This document shows, piece after piece, positions 34,987 to 47,000 of a stretch of 64,000 nucleotides of DNA. The notes beneath the pieces are model-generated. The model worked only from the letters and a program-made list of their open reading frames with translations, was not told the origin of the DNA and searched no databases. The stretch lies in the NCBI GenBank assembly GCA_010094025.1, contig ML991785.1, positions 310,001-374,000 on the forward strand. Reading direction: 5' to 3'. Position 1 is the first letter of the stretch. Each line of letters begins with the position of its first letter. The stretch is from Viridothelium virens (taxonomy: Eukaryota > Ascomycota > Dothideomycetes > Trypetheliales > Trypetheliaceae). Position numbers and translations under genes: made by a program.

Positions 34987-35678
34987 ATGGCGAACTACCT
35001 CGCCTCCATCTTCGGTACAGAGCAAGACAAGGTCAGTGTCGCAATGTACCACCCAACTTTTCTCGTCAATCCTTACTAATATCCTTCGTTCAGGTCAACT
35101 GCTCCTTCTACTACAAGATCGGCGCCTGCCGCCACGGCGACCGCTGCTCGCGCAAACACGTCAAACCGTCCTACAGCCAGACGATCCTGCTTCCGAACCT
35201 CTACCACAACCCTGCCTACGACCCAAAGAACAAGTTGAATGACTCACAGATCCAGAATCACTTCGACGCCTTCTACGAGGACTTCTGGTGCGAGATGTGC
35301 AAGTACGGCGAGCTCGAGGAAGTTGTCGTATGTGACAATAACAATGATCACCTAATCGGCAACGTGTACGCGCGCTTCAAGTACGAGGACAGCGCCCAGA
35401 AGGCATGCGATGCACTTAACAGTCGCTGGTACGCGGCACGACCGATCTACTGCGAGCTGAGCCCCGTGACGGATTTCCGCGAAGCTTGCTGTCGGTTGAA
35501 TTCTGGAGAGGGGTGTGTGAGGGGTGGCTTTTGCAACTTCATACATCGGAAGGAGCCAAGTGCCGAGTTAGATAGGGAGCTGGATCTGAGTACGAGGAAG
35601 TGGTTGAAGGAAAGAGGCAGAGATGAGAGGAGCGCGAGCAGGAGTCCAAGTCCGGAGCCGTCGAAAAGGCGCTATTAG
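34987..35678 (+). CDS. Splicing factor U2AF small subunit (U2AF35/U2AF23)
   Basis: Two exons (34987-35031 and 35094-35678) around a 62-nt intron give 209 residues, close to S. pombe U2AF23. The protein recognises the AG at 3' splice sites as partner of the large U2AF subunit. After MANYLASIFGTEQDK comes the first CCCH zinc finger (CSFYYKIGACRHGDRCSRKH). Then a U2AF-homology RRM follows, with FDAFYEDFWCEMCKYGELEE, GNVYARFKYEDSAQKACDAL and SRWYAARPIYCELSPVTDF. The second CCCH finger has CCRLNSGEGCVRGGFCNFIH. The tail RSASRSPSPEPSKRRY is a short RS-like segment. The gene's own intron has a textbook TACTAAT branch site at 35074-35080, 14 nt before the acceptor. All residues expected for RNA contact are present. 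Confidence 0.95.
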
Positions 35679-36081
35679 AAGGGCTTGACCTGGAAAAACA
35701 TTGAGGATTCGGGCAGACACGAGTTGCTTGCTGCCATAGGTTTATGCTAGAACTTGCATATGGCGGCGTCGGATAGGAGTTTTGATACCTCGGAGCACTC
35801 CTTGCAGTCACGGGCTCTACTTTGCTTATTTGCTTTTCAGAAAACATATCACATCCTCAACACAGACATGGCTTTATTTTTTCTGAGGCCATTAATGTAG
35901 TCTAAGATCGTGGTATCATATGCATCTAATGAAAGAACAGACTAAAGTACTCTCCGCAGGGACGACTCAAGACGTCAGTACTTTTCAAGCCATTGTCTTT
36001 AAACGAACGCAGTCCCTCATCAATCCAAGGTCCAGGTGCTTTGTACCAATATTCGCCTACCCCACTCTGCTCATCCTCATT
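35679..36081. other. Convergent intergenic spacer
   Basis: About 400 bp of AT-richer sequence between the U2AF stop and the 3' end of the minus-strand membrane protein gene. Presumed 3' untranslated regions; nothing else was seen. Confidence 0.5.
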
Positions 36082-36146
36082 TCATCCATAATACGTATAC
36101 ACCCTCATCCCCTCCAACGCCCTCTTCCCATTTCCTCCTCCTCCCA

Positions 36147-36177
<31 letters not shown>

Positions 36178-36510
36178 ACTCGCAGTGGCACTGGCACTAC
36201 TACCCGGCTCCACCATGGCATCGACCTTATCCATCAGCCTATCCAACACCCCACTCGTTTTCAGCCACAGCACCACAAACACGGCACCCACCAGAACTCC
36301 CGCGAACGCGAGCCAGAAGGCCCAGCAAATGATTGCGCGCCGTCGCTTCTTGGCTTCTTGGCGCCCGAGCCACGAGTCCTGGTGTTTCAAGGGAGGCGAG
36401 GATGGCGAAGAGATCGAGGTTGTGGTGGCGTAGACGGGACCTTTAGATTCTTCGTCCTTGTGGACGGCGACCGAGAAGCGGTGCCAGAAAGCAGGGTCAC
36501 GGACGGCCAT
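36082..36510 (-). CDS. Small single-pass membrane protein, unknown function
   Basis: A 142-residue open frame. The start chosen is the ATG at 36510 giving MAVRDPAFWHRFSVAVHKDE, which resembles the conserved opening of a common small ascomycete membrane-protein family. The frame is open for 40 more codons upstream, but that part looks unlike protein. One strong transmembrane helix (IICWAFWLAFAGVLVGAVFV) follows the basic KKRRR. The C-terminal part has a short Thr-Pro repeat, encoded by a GGCGTC hexanucleotide run read on the opposite strand near 36150-36178. A cytoplasmic N-terminus is expected by the positive-inside rule. Function is unknown. Confidence 0.65.
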
Positions 36511-38106
36511 CGAGGTTTTGTTTGTAGTGGTTGATGTAGCAGGGAGATTGGCCCAAGAGTTGTCGCAGAGCAGCAGTTTAAGATTCGTGAAATTTAGTGA
36601 GTCGTTGGATTTGATAGGTATGACTAACACGAAGCGTGGAAGATGCTCTACGAGAAGTAGTTTTTGAACGTATGTGAGTCTTGAAGGGTCAAGGTCTCCT
36701 GATTAAAGAATGAAAGCCGGTCAGAGTGACGCAACGATTGACGTGAAGCTGATCAGCTCATGCACGAACGAGTGAGTGCAGAGTCGAACGAGCATCAAAG
36801 GAGTGTGGAGAAAGACAGCGAAAGCACCAGCTTCACGATAGCAAAAGCGTCAAGGAGCGTCAGAGGTGAGGAGCAGCAGATGCAGTATCACATACCTAGG
36901 GTAATCAGCAGACCTACGGAGTACCGGCCAGGAGTAACTTCATCATCTCAATCTACAGGTCATTACCCTGTTGGGCACAGTACCGGCATCCTCACCGCAA
37001 TCTAACAGGCCCGACCGTTGTTTTGCAGCACCAGTCGACTCCAGTATCACACAAGGCCCTGGAGAAGACCCTGGAGGTTCATCACGCACTATCCCTGGCA
37101 GATAAACTTGAAAGCTTGCCGGTCTAACCGTTGGAGTGATTAGAGTTATGTTTAGTGTCTGCGAATGAAATGGCTCGGAAAGTGGATCTGGGATCTACGA
37201 GCGTAACCCAATGAATGAGAGGGAACACGCGCTGGGATGAATGTTTCGATGCTTCGATGTTTCTAGGTTCGGGATGGGAATGCATGGGTGGCTGGACTTG
37301 GGGGAGTTTGTTTGGTCACTTTGGTGGCTGCCGAGATTGCGGGTGGATCTGGGATGAAAATTCAGGGGGTGACGTCGGAGGAGTTTTTCGGCTTCCTCTC
37401 TCTCAACTCCACATCCCCCTTTTGAAGTCTACCAAACTCCTCAAGGACGAGCAACGTGGGTCTGATTACTCACACCGATGAGAGATCAATTGAGATAGGC
37501 CTCGGGGCTTTCTCAGAGTGCATCGACTGAGTAAGAGTCAAGCATCGGAGTTTGACACGGGCCACCTCACCACCCATACCTCCGCAATACTTTAAAAATC
37601 CTTGGAGATAATCCTAAATATCGGGAGCAAGAATAACTCAGTTCAAATTACCTACATAGAAGATATCGTGAAGGCGCAAAATCGGTGTAAATACATGTAG
37701 AAGTCGCATAGAGCGGTTGAGATTTAATCGAGGGTGACGAGCGGAGTTGTCCAGTCCCACACTTAATTCTTACCCGGAAAACTGAAGCCACTGATTCCGG
37801 ATACGGAGAAAATCTAGTAGAGAATGGAACTGATGTGGAAAGTCATATATTGACGTTCGGGGGCCTGTTCATACGACGGAAGCAGTCTTTCATCCGTTCT
37901 GTACTTGCATGTGGCGGTTGCATGGTTAGTGGTGAAAGCAGGACAAAGACTGCTGTTTATCGTCGGTTAGCTCCGTACAGAATTATATTTGGAGTCAAGT
38001 CGCCCGCGTAAAATTTCTCTCATGGCCATACCTCCTCCCCTAGATTCGCTACTAAGCAGATGCAGCAAATGTGTTTGATCTCACATTAATTGGTCATCCA
38101 TGCATC
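36511..38106. other. Divergent intergenic region, nothing recognised
   Basis: 1.6 kb between two start codons on opposite strands. Only short frames without domains are present. It should contain both promoters. Confidence 0.5.
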
Positions 38107-38898
38107 ATGTCGGAGGTAAATTTACCGTACTGGCAAGTTAATGTGCCGGAGGACAGACGTCTTGCAGATTGCCCAGATTTTCTTGCCGATGCTAATGCGA
38201 AAGACCGGCGGATTCTGAGCACAAAAGACGAGGACTATCACTACCAGACATGGTCGGAAGTCCAGCGATTCATCGGTAAGCATTAACTCCAGATTCGATT
38301 CGGCATGTCAAGTAGCTGTTTTGACTGCTTAAGAGACCAACCACCTTGAGCTCTTCGAACGTGTACCAACCGATATGCGGAGGTACAAAGAATACACTTG
38401 GAAGCTCAAGCGTGAATATGGTTCGGTAATGAACTTCATATTGCAAGAGCGACTGAAATGGAATGACATGGCTTGTACTGGAGAACCCTTTACAAATTCA
38501 GGTTGGTCGGAAGTTGATCATTCCTTATGAATCGTGATCCTGACTGTGCAGACGACTACAAAATATTGTACAACGACTGGCCGTATGGTCTCGAGCAGAA
38601 AATCGTGCATCTGGTCGTCTGGACCAAGTTTGATCTCGAGGATGATCCGGCTACAGACGACCTGACTCCGAAAGCCCGACGAGAGATTGATGAGTTTGTT
38701 GAACGGACTTTTCGTTCGAGAGTTCCGCGAAATCAGGTCATCTGGTTCAAGAACTGGAGGTCACTGAAGTCTGTTCATGCAGTGGAGCATTTTCATGTCC
38801 TGCTGTATGACGCAGATAAGGAGTTTGTCCGACAAATTACGCATGATGACATCGCATTGGCTGTGAAGGTGCAGAAGGCGGAACGAGGGTTGACATAG
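38107..38898 (+). CDS. DUF3605 protein, N-acetylglucosamine-induced protein 1-like
   Basis: Three exons (38107-38275, 38334-38501, 38552-38898) with 58- and 50-nt introns give 227 residues. The sequence follows the fungal DUF3605 family named after Candida Ngi1: PYWQVNVPEDRRLADCPDFL, DRRILSTKDEDYHYQTWSEV, FERVPTDMRRYKEYTWKLK, EYGSVMNFILQERLKW, then DDYKILYNDWPYGLEQKIVH, LVVWTKFDLEDDPATDDLTP and KNWRSLKSVHAVEHFHVLLY. Joining the exons reproduces the family motif order without gaps, which supports both introns. The second donor (GTTGGT) is weak. The His-rich AVEHFH motif and conserved Trp residues suggest an enzyme, but no activity is established. It is probably cytosolic, with no signal peptide. 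Confidence 0.88.
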
Positions 38899-39138
38899 AA
38901 CCATTCATCTTGTTCAAGATAATTGTATGCACTCGCACCTGTCTTCCTACTTCTCATACAACACTTATGAAACATAAAGTTCGGGTGGATGGATTCACAC
39001 GCATCTCCTTTAGCATGCATAATCTCCCTCTCTCATTTCCTCCTTGCAACCTTGATCTTAGAGCTACTTAAGTATCACTAATGCGATATCTTCCTGGGTC
39101 GATCCCAGCGCTTAAGGCACTCACAATGCTCCCAACTG

Positions 39139-39912
39139 TTACGGATCCTGCTGCTGAAACTCCAGCAGGTACCCACTAGGATCCAGCGCTAATAAAAATC
39201 CATCAAACAGCGACCCAACCTCTTGGAGCTGAGGCGGCGCGAACTGTCCCTTCGGCAGCCCAAAATAATACAGCGCAGCATTTTCATCGATGGGCGCCCC
39301 AACGCGCTTGATGATATTCGCGTTGTACGCGTCAAGACGGGCCTGCGTCTCCTCAATAGAAGGGACCACGAAACCAAGGTGGGAGAAGCCAACGCCGAAG
39401 TTTGGGTCAGGGGCAGAGCGGTTGCTAGCGTTCTATCGAAGACCATCAGCGTACTGGAGAGGGGGATATATAGGGGGTAACTGTGGGGTTGGGAGGCGAT
39501 GATGGTGAGGCCGAACACGAACCTCGGAGTAGAGGATCTCAATAAGGCCCTCTGCGTTGTTCTTCTCGCGATTCATTTCTTCTGCTGTCTGGTAACCTGT
39601 TCCGTTCCGTCCACCTTGTGGATATCCTATATAACTAATAGAATGCTTGTCGTCTAGAGGCACAGTGAAGATATGTCGGAAGCCGAGTGCGTTGAGGTAG
39701 AAATCCATGGTCGCGTTGTAATTCGGTACCGTAATGGCGAAGTGGTTCAGATTGTAACCTATGGTGGCCGGTGGTTGGGGTTGGGAGTCGCCGAGGGTGA
39801 AATTGAGGCCAGGAGCCTGGCGTTTGAGTAGGGCGTGTCCTAGGCATGCTTGGGAGTGGAGGGGAAGGATAGAGAGTATTAGGGTGAAGACGTAGAGAAG
39901 GAAATCTGTCAT
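39139..39912 (-). CDS. Glyoxalase-fold (VOC) protein with signal peptide
   Basis: Two exons (39912-39523 and 39432-39139) with a 90-nt intron give 227 residues. It carries the glyoxalase I/dioxygenase (VOC) fold as two beta-alpha modules. The four expected metal ligands are present: His57 (NLNHFAITV), Glu125 (GLIEILYSE), His148 (GFSHLGFVV) and Glu221 (GYLLEFQQQ). Other matches are ATMDFYLNALGFRHIF and KRVGAPIDENAALYYFGLP. It therefore could be a lactoylglutathione lyase-like metalloenzyme. Unusually, the start MTDFLLYVFTLILSILPLHSQ is a signal peptide, followed by a KR pair, and a potential N-glycosylation site (NFT) lies in the mature part. It is most likely secreted or vesicular, unlike cytosolic glyoxalase I. 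Confidence 0.85.
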
Positions 39913-40542
39913 ATTTTCCTGATATACCGATTGAGGAGAAAGGTTCAAGGGAACAAGAAATCGAGAGGAAGGAAAAGTTCTAGACGTAGCAGAGAACGAT
40001 GCATGAATTATACCTTTCGTATAGGATTGAAATAGTCATTCAAGAGGGATCGCACTTTCAGCTCCGGAGACGCCATTGGAGAACATGCAAAGCATGAAGT
40101 TGAATGACTAGCCAGCTATTAGAATCATTACGTATCTATAGTACACTTGAAACGTGCGTGGAGATGATGAGTAGGGTGAGGCTCTTTTAGAGAAGCGTCT
40201 TGGCAAGCTAAACTTCTCCAGGCTCTTCGCTTCGACCCGTCAACCCTGCATGCCCGGTTTTGAGAAGGGTCCCTTGTACGCTCGAGTGTTGGCCGGCGCA
40301 CAACGTCAGAGCAGACGACAACGTTCATACGAGAGGCTCAGCTCTAAAATGATTCTACCGGGTCCGACGGATGTCAGATCGGCCAGCCATTCTCCTTCCA
40401 TGGAACAACAATTGACTTGATGAAAATTGGATTGATCCGCAGCCGCTTTTCACCCTGCTTTACAAGCCATTGACCATTCAACGTATGGAAACCTATGACA
40501 TGGCGCGTAGTACGTGCTTCGAGAAGTTGTCTGCACTGAGCA
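39913..40542. other. Divergent intergenic region
   Basis: 630 bp between the start codons of the VOC protein and the Zn2Cys6 factor. The arrangement is head to head, so both promoters should lie here. No further feature was recognised. Confidence 0.5.
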
Positions 40543-42237
40543 ATGGGAACGTTGTCGAAATCCTGTCGGACTTGTCAGACGAGAAGAGTGTGGGTAAGTA
40601 GATGCCTTCCAGTATCAAGTTCCCAGTCTCGAGCGGAGATGCGAGACCTCGGTGGACGAGAGAGTATCGTCCTCAAGATCTTTACTGTGGCTGACTTGAC
40701 TCTCTGTACCTGCTAGTGTGATGCTACGCGACCCGCATGCCTGAACTGCAGAAAACTCCATCGTCAATGCGGCGGTTACGAGGAAAGGAGTCATAATGTC
40801 TTCATTAATCTTGATGGAAGCAGCATTTCCTTATCAAAGAGACAGCTTTTGAACAATGCTCGCCGGGGAAGAGATACTCGCCAGGGTCAAAAGGAGTGTG
40901 CAAAGCCCGACTTTAGCAACAGTCTTATGCTTCGTGCGGAGCATCCACTTGGGTCACCAGACGGACCACAGCGTCGCGCCAGCCCACAAACGGTGATTGG
41001 ACCTCACGGACTAAGTGACAGAGACTTTCCAGACCATGTCAAATACCTTTGGCATAACCTTAATTCTGAGTACTCCGTGACTTATGACATATGGGCTGCC
41101 GGGGTTCCTTCTATCCTGTTTCGAAACGAAGCCTTTGATCTAGCAGCGATTGCCCTCAGTACCCAACGCCTTAGCATTAGGGAGAAGGACCCCAGATACT
41201 ATAGCATGAGTCTGACCGCCTATTCGAGTGCCCTTCAGAGCCATCGCGGTCGCCTCAACTCCAGTCCGCCCTCTGCACTTCTCGCAGTGACCTCTATGCT
41301 TTTGGCGCTGTATGAAGGCGCACAGCCTAAAGGGTCGCATATTACCTATCGAGGAGGACACCAGGGGCATTTCAATGGAGCGATCGCACTGATGGAAACC
41401 TGTGGGCCAGGGCCTTTCCAAGATCCCGGATACCATGAAATTTTCAAGAAAGTGAGAGACGTCGCTGTAAGCCCTCCTAAACAATTTGTTGAGTTGAATT
41501 ATCACCCCAGTAGCGAGGAAACTGACACCTTCCAGGTCCAGATAGCTTTCAGTCGTCGCGAAAAAACCTTCCTCTCTAGTCAAGCATGGAGAAGCGTGCC
41601 GTGGTCGACGCGGCCAAAGACATGGCGAGATCAACTCTTTGATATCGCTCTGGATATGACTGAATCCGTCGACGAAAACTTGCTAGAAGAACAACTGCGC
41701 TCGTGGCACAAAAGCTGGCTAGGACGATGCTGTCATCTGGATGTTGTTTGCTCTCGAGCCTGTACAAAGCACTGTTTTTGCTCTTTGCCTCCTGCCAGCT
41801 TTCCTAACGATCAATTTTCTCTACTGCAAGCGGAATTCTGGGCCATCACTTTGATCTTTCTTACTCGGAAGAGAGATGCTGTGACTAAAGATGTCTATAA
41901 CCTACGGAGTCTTGAGGTGACAGAGTTTGAGGATCTTAACACAGCCTGTCATCGCCTCGCTCTAGATCTTGCGTCTGCCCTCTCATTACCTTACTTTGGG
42001 CAGAATCAATTTGGGGTGACAAATTCCCGTGGAATTTCCGAGGGTCGAAGTCGTGCGATCGTCTGTTCGTGGGCTTTGGACGTATACCGTGGTGGCAGTC
42101 ATGTCCCCGAAGAAGCATGGTGGGCAAAGCTCGGCAAAATCCTGAATGGCACGGATTCAGAGGAAGAAAATTCGACAAGATTCACTGTGGCAAAGTTGGA
42201 CCCATACTCTCAAACGCAAAAAGCCAGTACCCGCTAG
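40543..42237 (+). CDS. Zn2Cys6 transcription factor
   Basis: Two exons (40543-40593 and 40717-42237) give 523 residues. A 123-nt intron splits the binuclear zinc cluster exactly between its second and third cysteines. Joined, the cluster is C8-X2-C11-X6-C18-X6-C25-X2-C28-X6-C35 (SCRTCQTRRVW then CDATRPACLNCRKLHRQC), which confirms both the start and the intron. The residue before the third Cys is Trp instead of the usual Lys. The remaining 480 residues match the all-helical fungal regulatory domain, for example PRYYSMSLTAYSSALQSHRG and LLAVTSMLLALYE, with FNGAIALMETCGP. The target pathway is unknown. Its divergent neighbour, the secreted VOC protein, is a possible target. Confidence 0.85.
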
Positions 42238-44012
42238 AATCAACACCAAATCAGTATCCAATCTTCTCCTACGCAGCATTGCGTAGAGTTCTTTGACTTT
42301 AGACTTGATACAGCATGCACGGAGAACGTTGTTGCTTAGACTTTTTTTTCTTTTTTTTTTTTTTTCATTTCTGAGCTTCATGCATACAGCGCCATGTATC
42401 TTTCCGTGTGCGTTTCTGAGGTTGAATCCGAATACCAGGCTTCCGTAGACTAATCAGAGAAATAACTGGTGCTTCTGCCCAAGCTGTACTCTCGCTCAAC
42501 CTTGCCCCAAACTTGAAGCTTTTCTGTAGCGTGAGTTATGCGTGACGCTTATTTCTACGCATCTACGCGGCGCTGCGTGAAGTTATATCGCCCTTCAGTC
42601 AGTGCTATCAATCTCTCTCATTCCGCGCATCTTGATGACATAGGACTGACAGTATATTTGCCATCTGGACCAAAAAAAGGGCCGACGGGTCAACGAGCAA
42701 ACGAGACATGCAAGATTCCTACCATCGAACTCCTTGAAGTAGCAACGGCTCTGGCGTGGTCATGGGGCGAGGTGCCTCGAGTCCCAACGGATGGAAAGTA
42801 TTCGGAGTTGTTGACCTAGACATGAAGAGCCATTTCGAGTGCTCTTTTTTTCTTTCTCTGTTTCTTCTTCTTCTTCTTTTTTTTCCCTGGTCTCAAATCC
42901 ATAGAAGCTCGAAAAGATGAGGATTGTACGGCAGTATTGATGAGTTAAGACGAGCCCTATGAGGTTCAACCAATCAGGTTTGCGGGGCTTGGAAGCCGAG
43001 TCCCCTAGCTAATTCTTTTGGGACGACGCGACATAGTCTGTAGATCGCCAATGATAGAGCAGCTTTGCCGTACGTAACATCAAAAGCTTGGTTGGGATAC
43101 ATAGCCCATGTAACTTTCGGCGCTCCAATCAACGCAGCTCCCCTGACAGAGTCTACGTCAAACTACGTCAAATTATGCAGGCACATTCAAAATCTGGAGA
43201 TAGCAGGTAATTTACCCCGGTCGTGTGGAATTGGTGTCGATTGTTTTTCACAGGTACAAATGGCAACAACATACTCCGTTTAAAGATGCCTATCGCACGA
43301 GCGAGTGCTTAGCAAGCGCATTCAGGAAACGGAGCAGGCTGAGGTGAGCTGAGCCGACGAATTGTGAGGGCTTCGGAGTCCGGGATGTTTCGCTGACCCC
43401 AGCATCTGGTGGTTATCTCTCGAGCGGTGACAAGATGAAACCGCTGATTGGTCAAGCCGTGGCAACTTCAGATCCTCATCCCAGGCATGAACCGTCAAGG
43501 CCGGCCGCAGCACTAGAAAAGATTCCCGAGCACCACATATCAGCATGAACATTGGTGGCAATTTGCTTATTGTTGCTCCGCTCGACTTCTTAACCTACTT
43601 CTCCTCTATCGCCGTCTTTTGATCTTTGTCCGCTTCCTCTTCGCCGCCCTCTTCGCATTGTTCAACCCCGGCCGAACCCTTGATCTTAATACATGCAAAG
43701 TTGCAAATCTCAATCACAATCCATTCACCGCCGAACCTAAGTCATCGCTACCTATGTCGAACGGGAAGATCGTGATCATATCATAGCCACGGCCGACCGA
43801 CTTTCATGGTCTTCAAGTTGAGCCCATTGCCCAACTGATCTACGAACGAACCTACCTGCGGAAGACTTTGGCTTTGGGTTGAGGCGCAGTTCTGGAGGCA
43901 ACAAAGCCGATTGAGGTACGAGAAAATACAACCACTGCAGCGATACTGCTTGGAACCATTGTGGATGTTCTAAAAGCTTTCCCCGACGATTTTCCTCCCA
44001 TTTACATTCAAC
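42238..44012. other. Intergenic region, HMG-CoA reductase promoter side
   Basis: 1.8 kb without a supported gene. Two long pyrimidine tracts occur: a nearly pure T run at 42342-42365 just downstream of the transcription factor, and a CT/TTC-rich tract at 42842-42885. The part next to 44013 should hold the HMG-CoA reductase promoter, but no sterol-response element was evident by eye. Confidence 0.5.
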
Positions 44013-47000
44013 ATGCTCTTCTCTTCCTGGCTTCCCGCTAGCCTTCGTGGCTCCCCAGATGCCTCTCAGAACGATACTCCAGGATGGTTCAATCGGACCG
44101 TTACCCCGGTCCTCCTCTCTGTCTCACGACGAGCATGCTCACATCCAATCCACACAATTGGCTTTATTGCGGTCTTGTCAAGCACGGCGTATATGGGCCT
44201 GCTTGAAAGCAGCTTGTTTGAACCTCCGGTCCCTGCCACCAGTGAGACAGGCAAGGCCAATTTCAACGGTCTATTGGCTGGAAGTAAGAGGATGAGGTTA
44301 GGGGACGATACTGCCTGGAAATGGCAAATGGAGGACAACGGCAAGGGAGATCACAGACAAGAGGTATGTCATGCTGAAATCTGGCATCTAGCAAAAGAGG
44401 CAGAGGGAGAGAGAGAGAGATGGCTTTACTAAGCATTGGATAGTCTTTGAACGACCTGGCCCTCCTCACATTCGTCTTCCCCGAATCCTCAAGTGGAGCA
44501 TCGTACTCGGCCCCGTCTGCACAAACCGTCCCGGTCCCTAAGAACTGTTCCGCCCGCGTTCTTCCTTGCTCGACAAATCCACTCTCTGCGATATCGCAGG
44601 ACACTACTTTGGCTTTCTCTGTCCCGTACCATCAGGCGCCTCATTTCCTTGATGCTGTACGCGAGATACCCCTACCGGTCACCGAGATCGAGGAGGAGAA
44701 GGAGGAAGGAGAGGAAGAGAGCCCGGCCACGGAACCCATGAAGTGGATAATGAAGGCTGCCCGGCCGTCCAATGGCTCGAACAGAGGTATCCGCACATGG
44801 GCAATGGATGTTTGGACGTCGTTCCTGGATCTGGTGAAAGTATGTCGAAAAGATCGCTCTGCATTGTCTGAAAACTAATTGGTAAATAGAACGCTGAAAC
44901 TCTGGACATTACCATCATGGTGCTCGGATATCTCTCGATGCATTTGACCTTTGTCTCTCTATTCCTTTCCATGCGCCGCTTGGGCTCCAATTTCTGGCTT
45001 GCGACTACCGTCCTATTTCATTCATTTTTTGCTCTGTTCTTTGCGCTCATGGTCACCATCTCTCTTGGAGTCCCCATCAACATGGTCCTCCTCTCCGAGG
45101 GTCTTCCATTCCTGGTCGTCACAATTGGCTTTGAGAAACCAATTATCCTGACGAAAGCCGTCCTTACCGTTGCTCTTGCTAGGAAGCGCGCAGTCGAACA
45201 GGCTAATGGCAGTCCAAGCAGCAGCAATGGCGACATGACCCCAATGACCATTTCAGGCGCAGTTCAGACTGCGGTGAAAGAGCGGGGATTCGAAATTGTT
45301 CGTGACTACTTTGTCGAGATTGTTATCCTCATCGCGGGTGCTGCCTCAGGCGTTCAAGGCGGCTTGCGACAGTTCTGTTTCCTGGCAGCATGGATCTTGT
45401 TCTTCGACTGTGTCCTACTTTTTACTTTTTACACCGCCATTTTGACTGTGAAGCTTGAGATTAATAGGATCAAACGACATGTCAGCCTCCGGAAAGCATT
45501 GGAAGAAGATGGTGTCAGTCGAAGAGTTGCCGAATCTGTCGCTTCCAGCGAGGATTGGCCCGGTAGTCTGCCCGCCGATACGGATAACACCACCAGTGGA
45601 GGCACAATTTTTGGACGGAAGATAAGGGAAAGTAGTGTTCCAAAATTCAAGATTATAATGGTCTCTGGGTTTATTATTATTAACCTCTTGAATACCATCA
45701 CTTTGCCTTTCCGAGGACGTCACCATGCACCCTCTACGACCTCGGGTCTTTCTAATGTCGTTACATTGTCTTCGATGGACCCCTTCAAAGTTGCTGGAAC
45801 AGGTCTGGATGCTATCTTCATTGCTGCTAACAAAACGCACTCACCGACAACTGTAACGGTCTTTACGCCTATCAAATATGAGCTCCAAGACCCTTCAGTC
45901 CATCATTCCTTGACTGAGGACCTCTCATCCCAACTGTTCGAAGGCGCCAGTGATCAGATATTTGACCGCGTAGGCGGCCGTGTCGTTGATGGTATTTTGA
46001 AGAGTCTTGAGGATCCGATTCTCAGTAAATGGATCATCGCTGCTTTAGCAATGAGCCTTGTACTTAATGGTTATCTCTTTAACGCCGCACGTTGGAGCAT
46101 AAAGGACTCTACACAGCCTGAGCCCGCCGAAGCAGCGGCAAACGCTGAGGCTGCTACCGATCAAGCCACTGGACAATCGGAGCTTCCTCCACCGCCAAAT
46201 GACTTTGTAGTCTTGGAGCCCGAAGAGCCCGAAGAGGAAGAGAAAGACGAGGATGAAGATGTCGAGCCAAAGAAACAAGTGCAGCGGACTCAGGCCGAAT
46301 GCGAGACCATGCTCAAGGCGAAGAAAGCACCTTTACTCAATGACGCAGAGCTCATAAGCCTTTCCCTACGGGGTAAAATTCCCGGTTATGCTCTCGAAAA
46401 GACCCTCGAAGACAAGACACGTGCTGTAAAAATCCGACGGGGAGTCATTTCTCGCACTCCTGGTACTTTGAGTACATCCTCTCTACTCGAAAAGTCAAAA
46501 TTACCATACAAACACTTTGACTATGAACGTGTATTTGGTGCTTGCTGTGAGAATGTGATTGGATATATGCCACTTCCAGTTGGTGTCGCAGGACCTCTGA
46601 CTATTGATGGCCGCAATTACTTCTTGCCTATGGCCACGACTGAGGGTGTGCTCGTCGCCAGTACATCGAGGGGATGTAAGGCAATCAACGCTGGCGGCGG
46701 CGCTACCACTGTCATCACCGCCGACGGAATGACGCGCGGTCCTTGCATCGGCTTCGCTACTCTTGTTCGTGCTGGAGCAGCTAAACTTTGGCTTGACAGT
46801 GACGAAGGCCAAAAAGTCATGCGATCCGCTTTTAACTCTACATCCCGGTTCGCGCGGTTGCAGAGTATGAAGACTGCGCTTGCGGGGACCTATCTCTACA
46901 TTCGATTCAAGACAATCACCGGCGATGCCATGGGAATGAACATGATCAGCAAGGGTGTTGAGCACGCCCTTGATGTCATGGCAAACGATGCCGGATTTCC

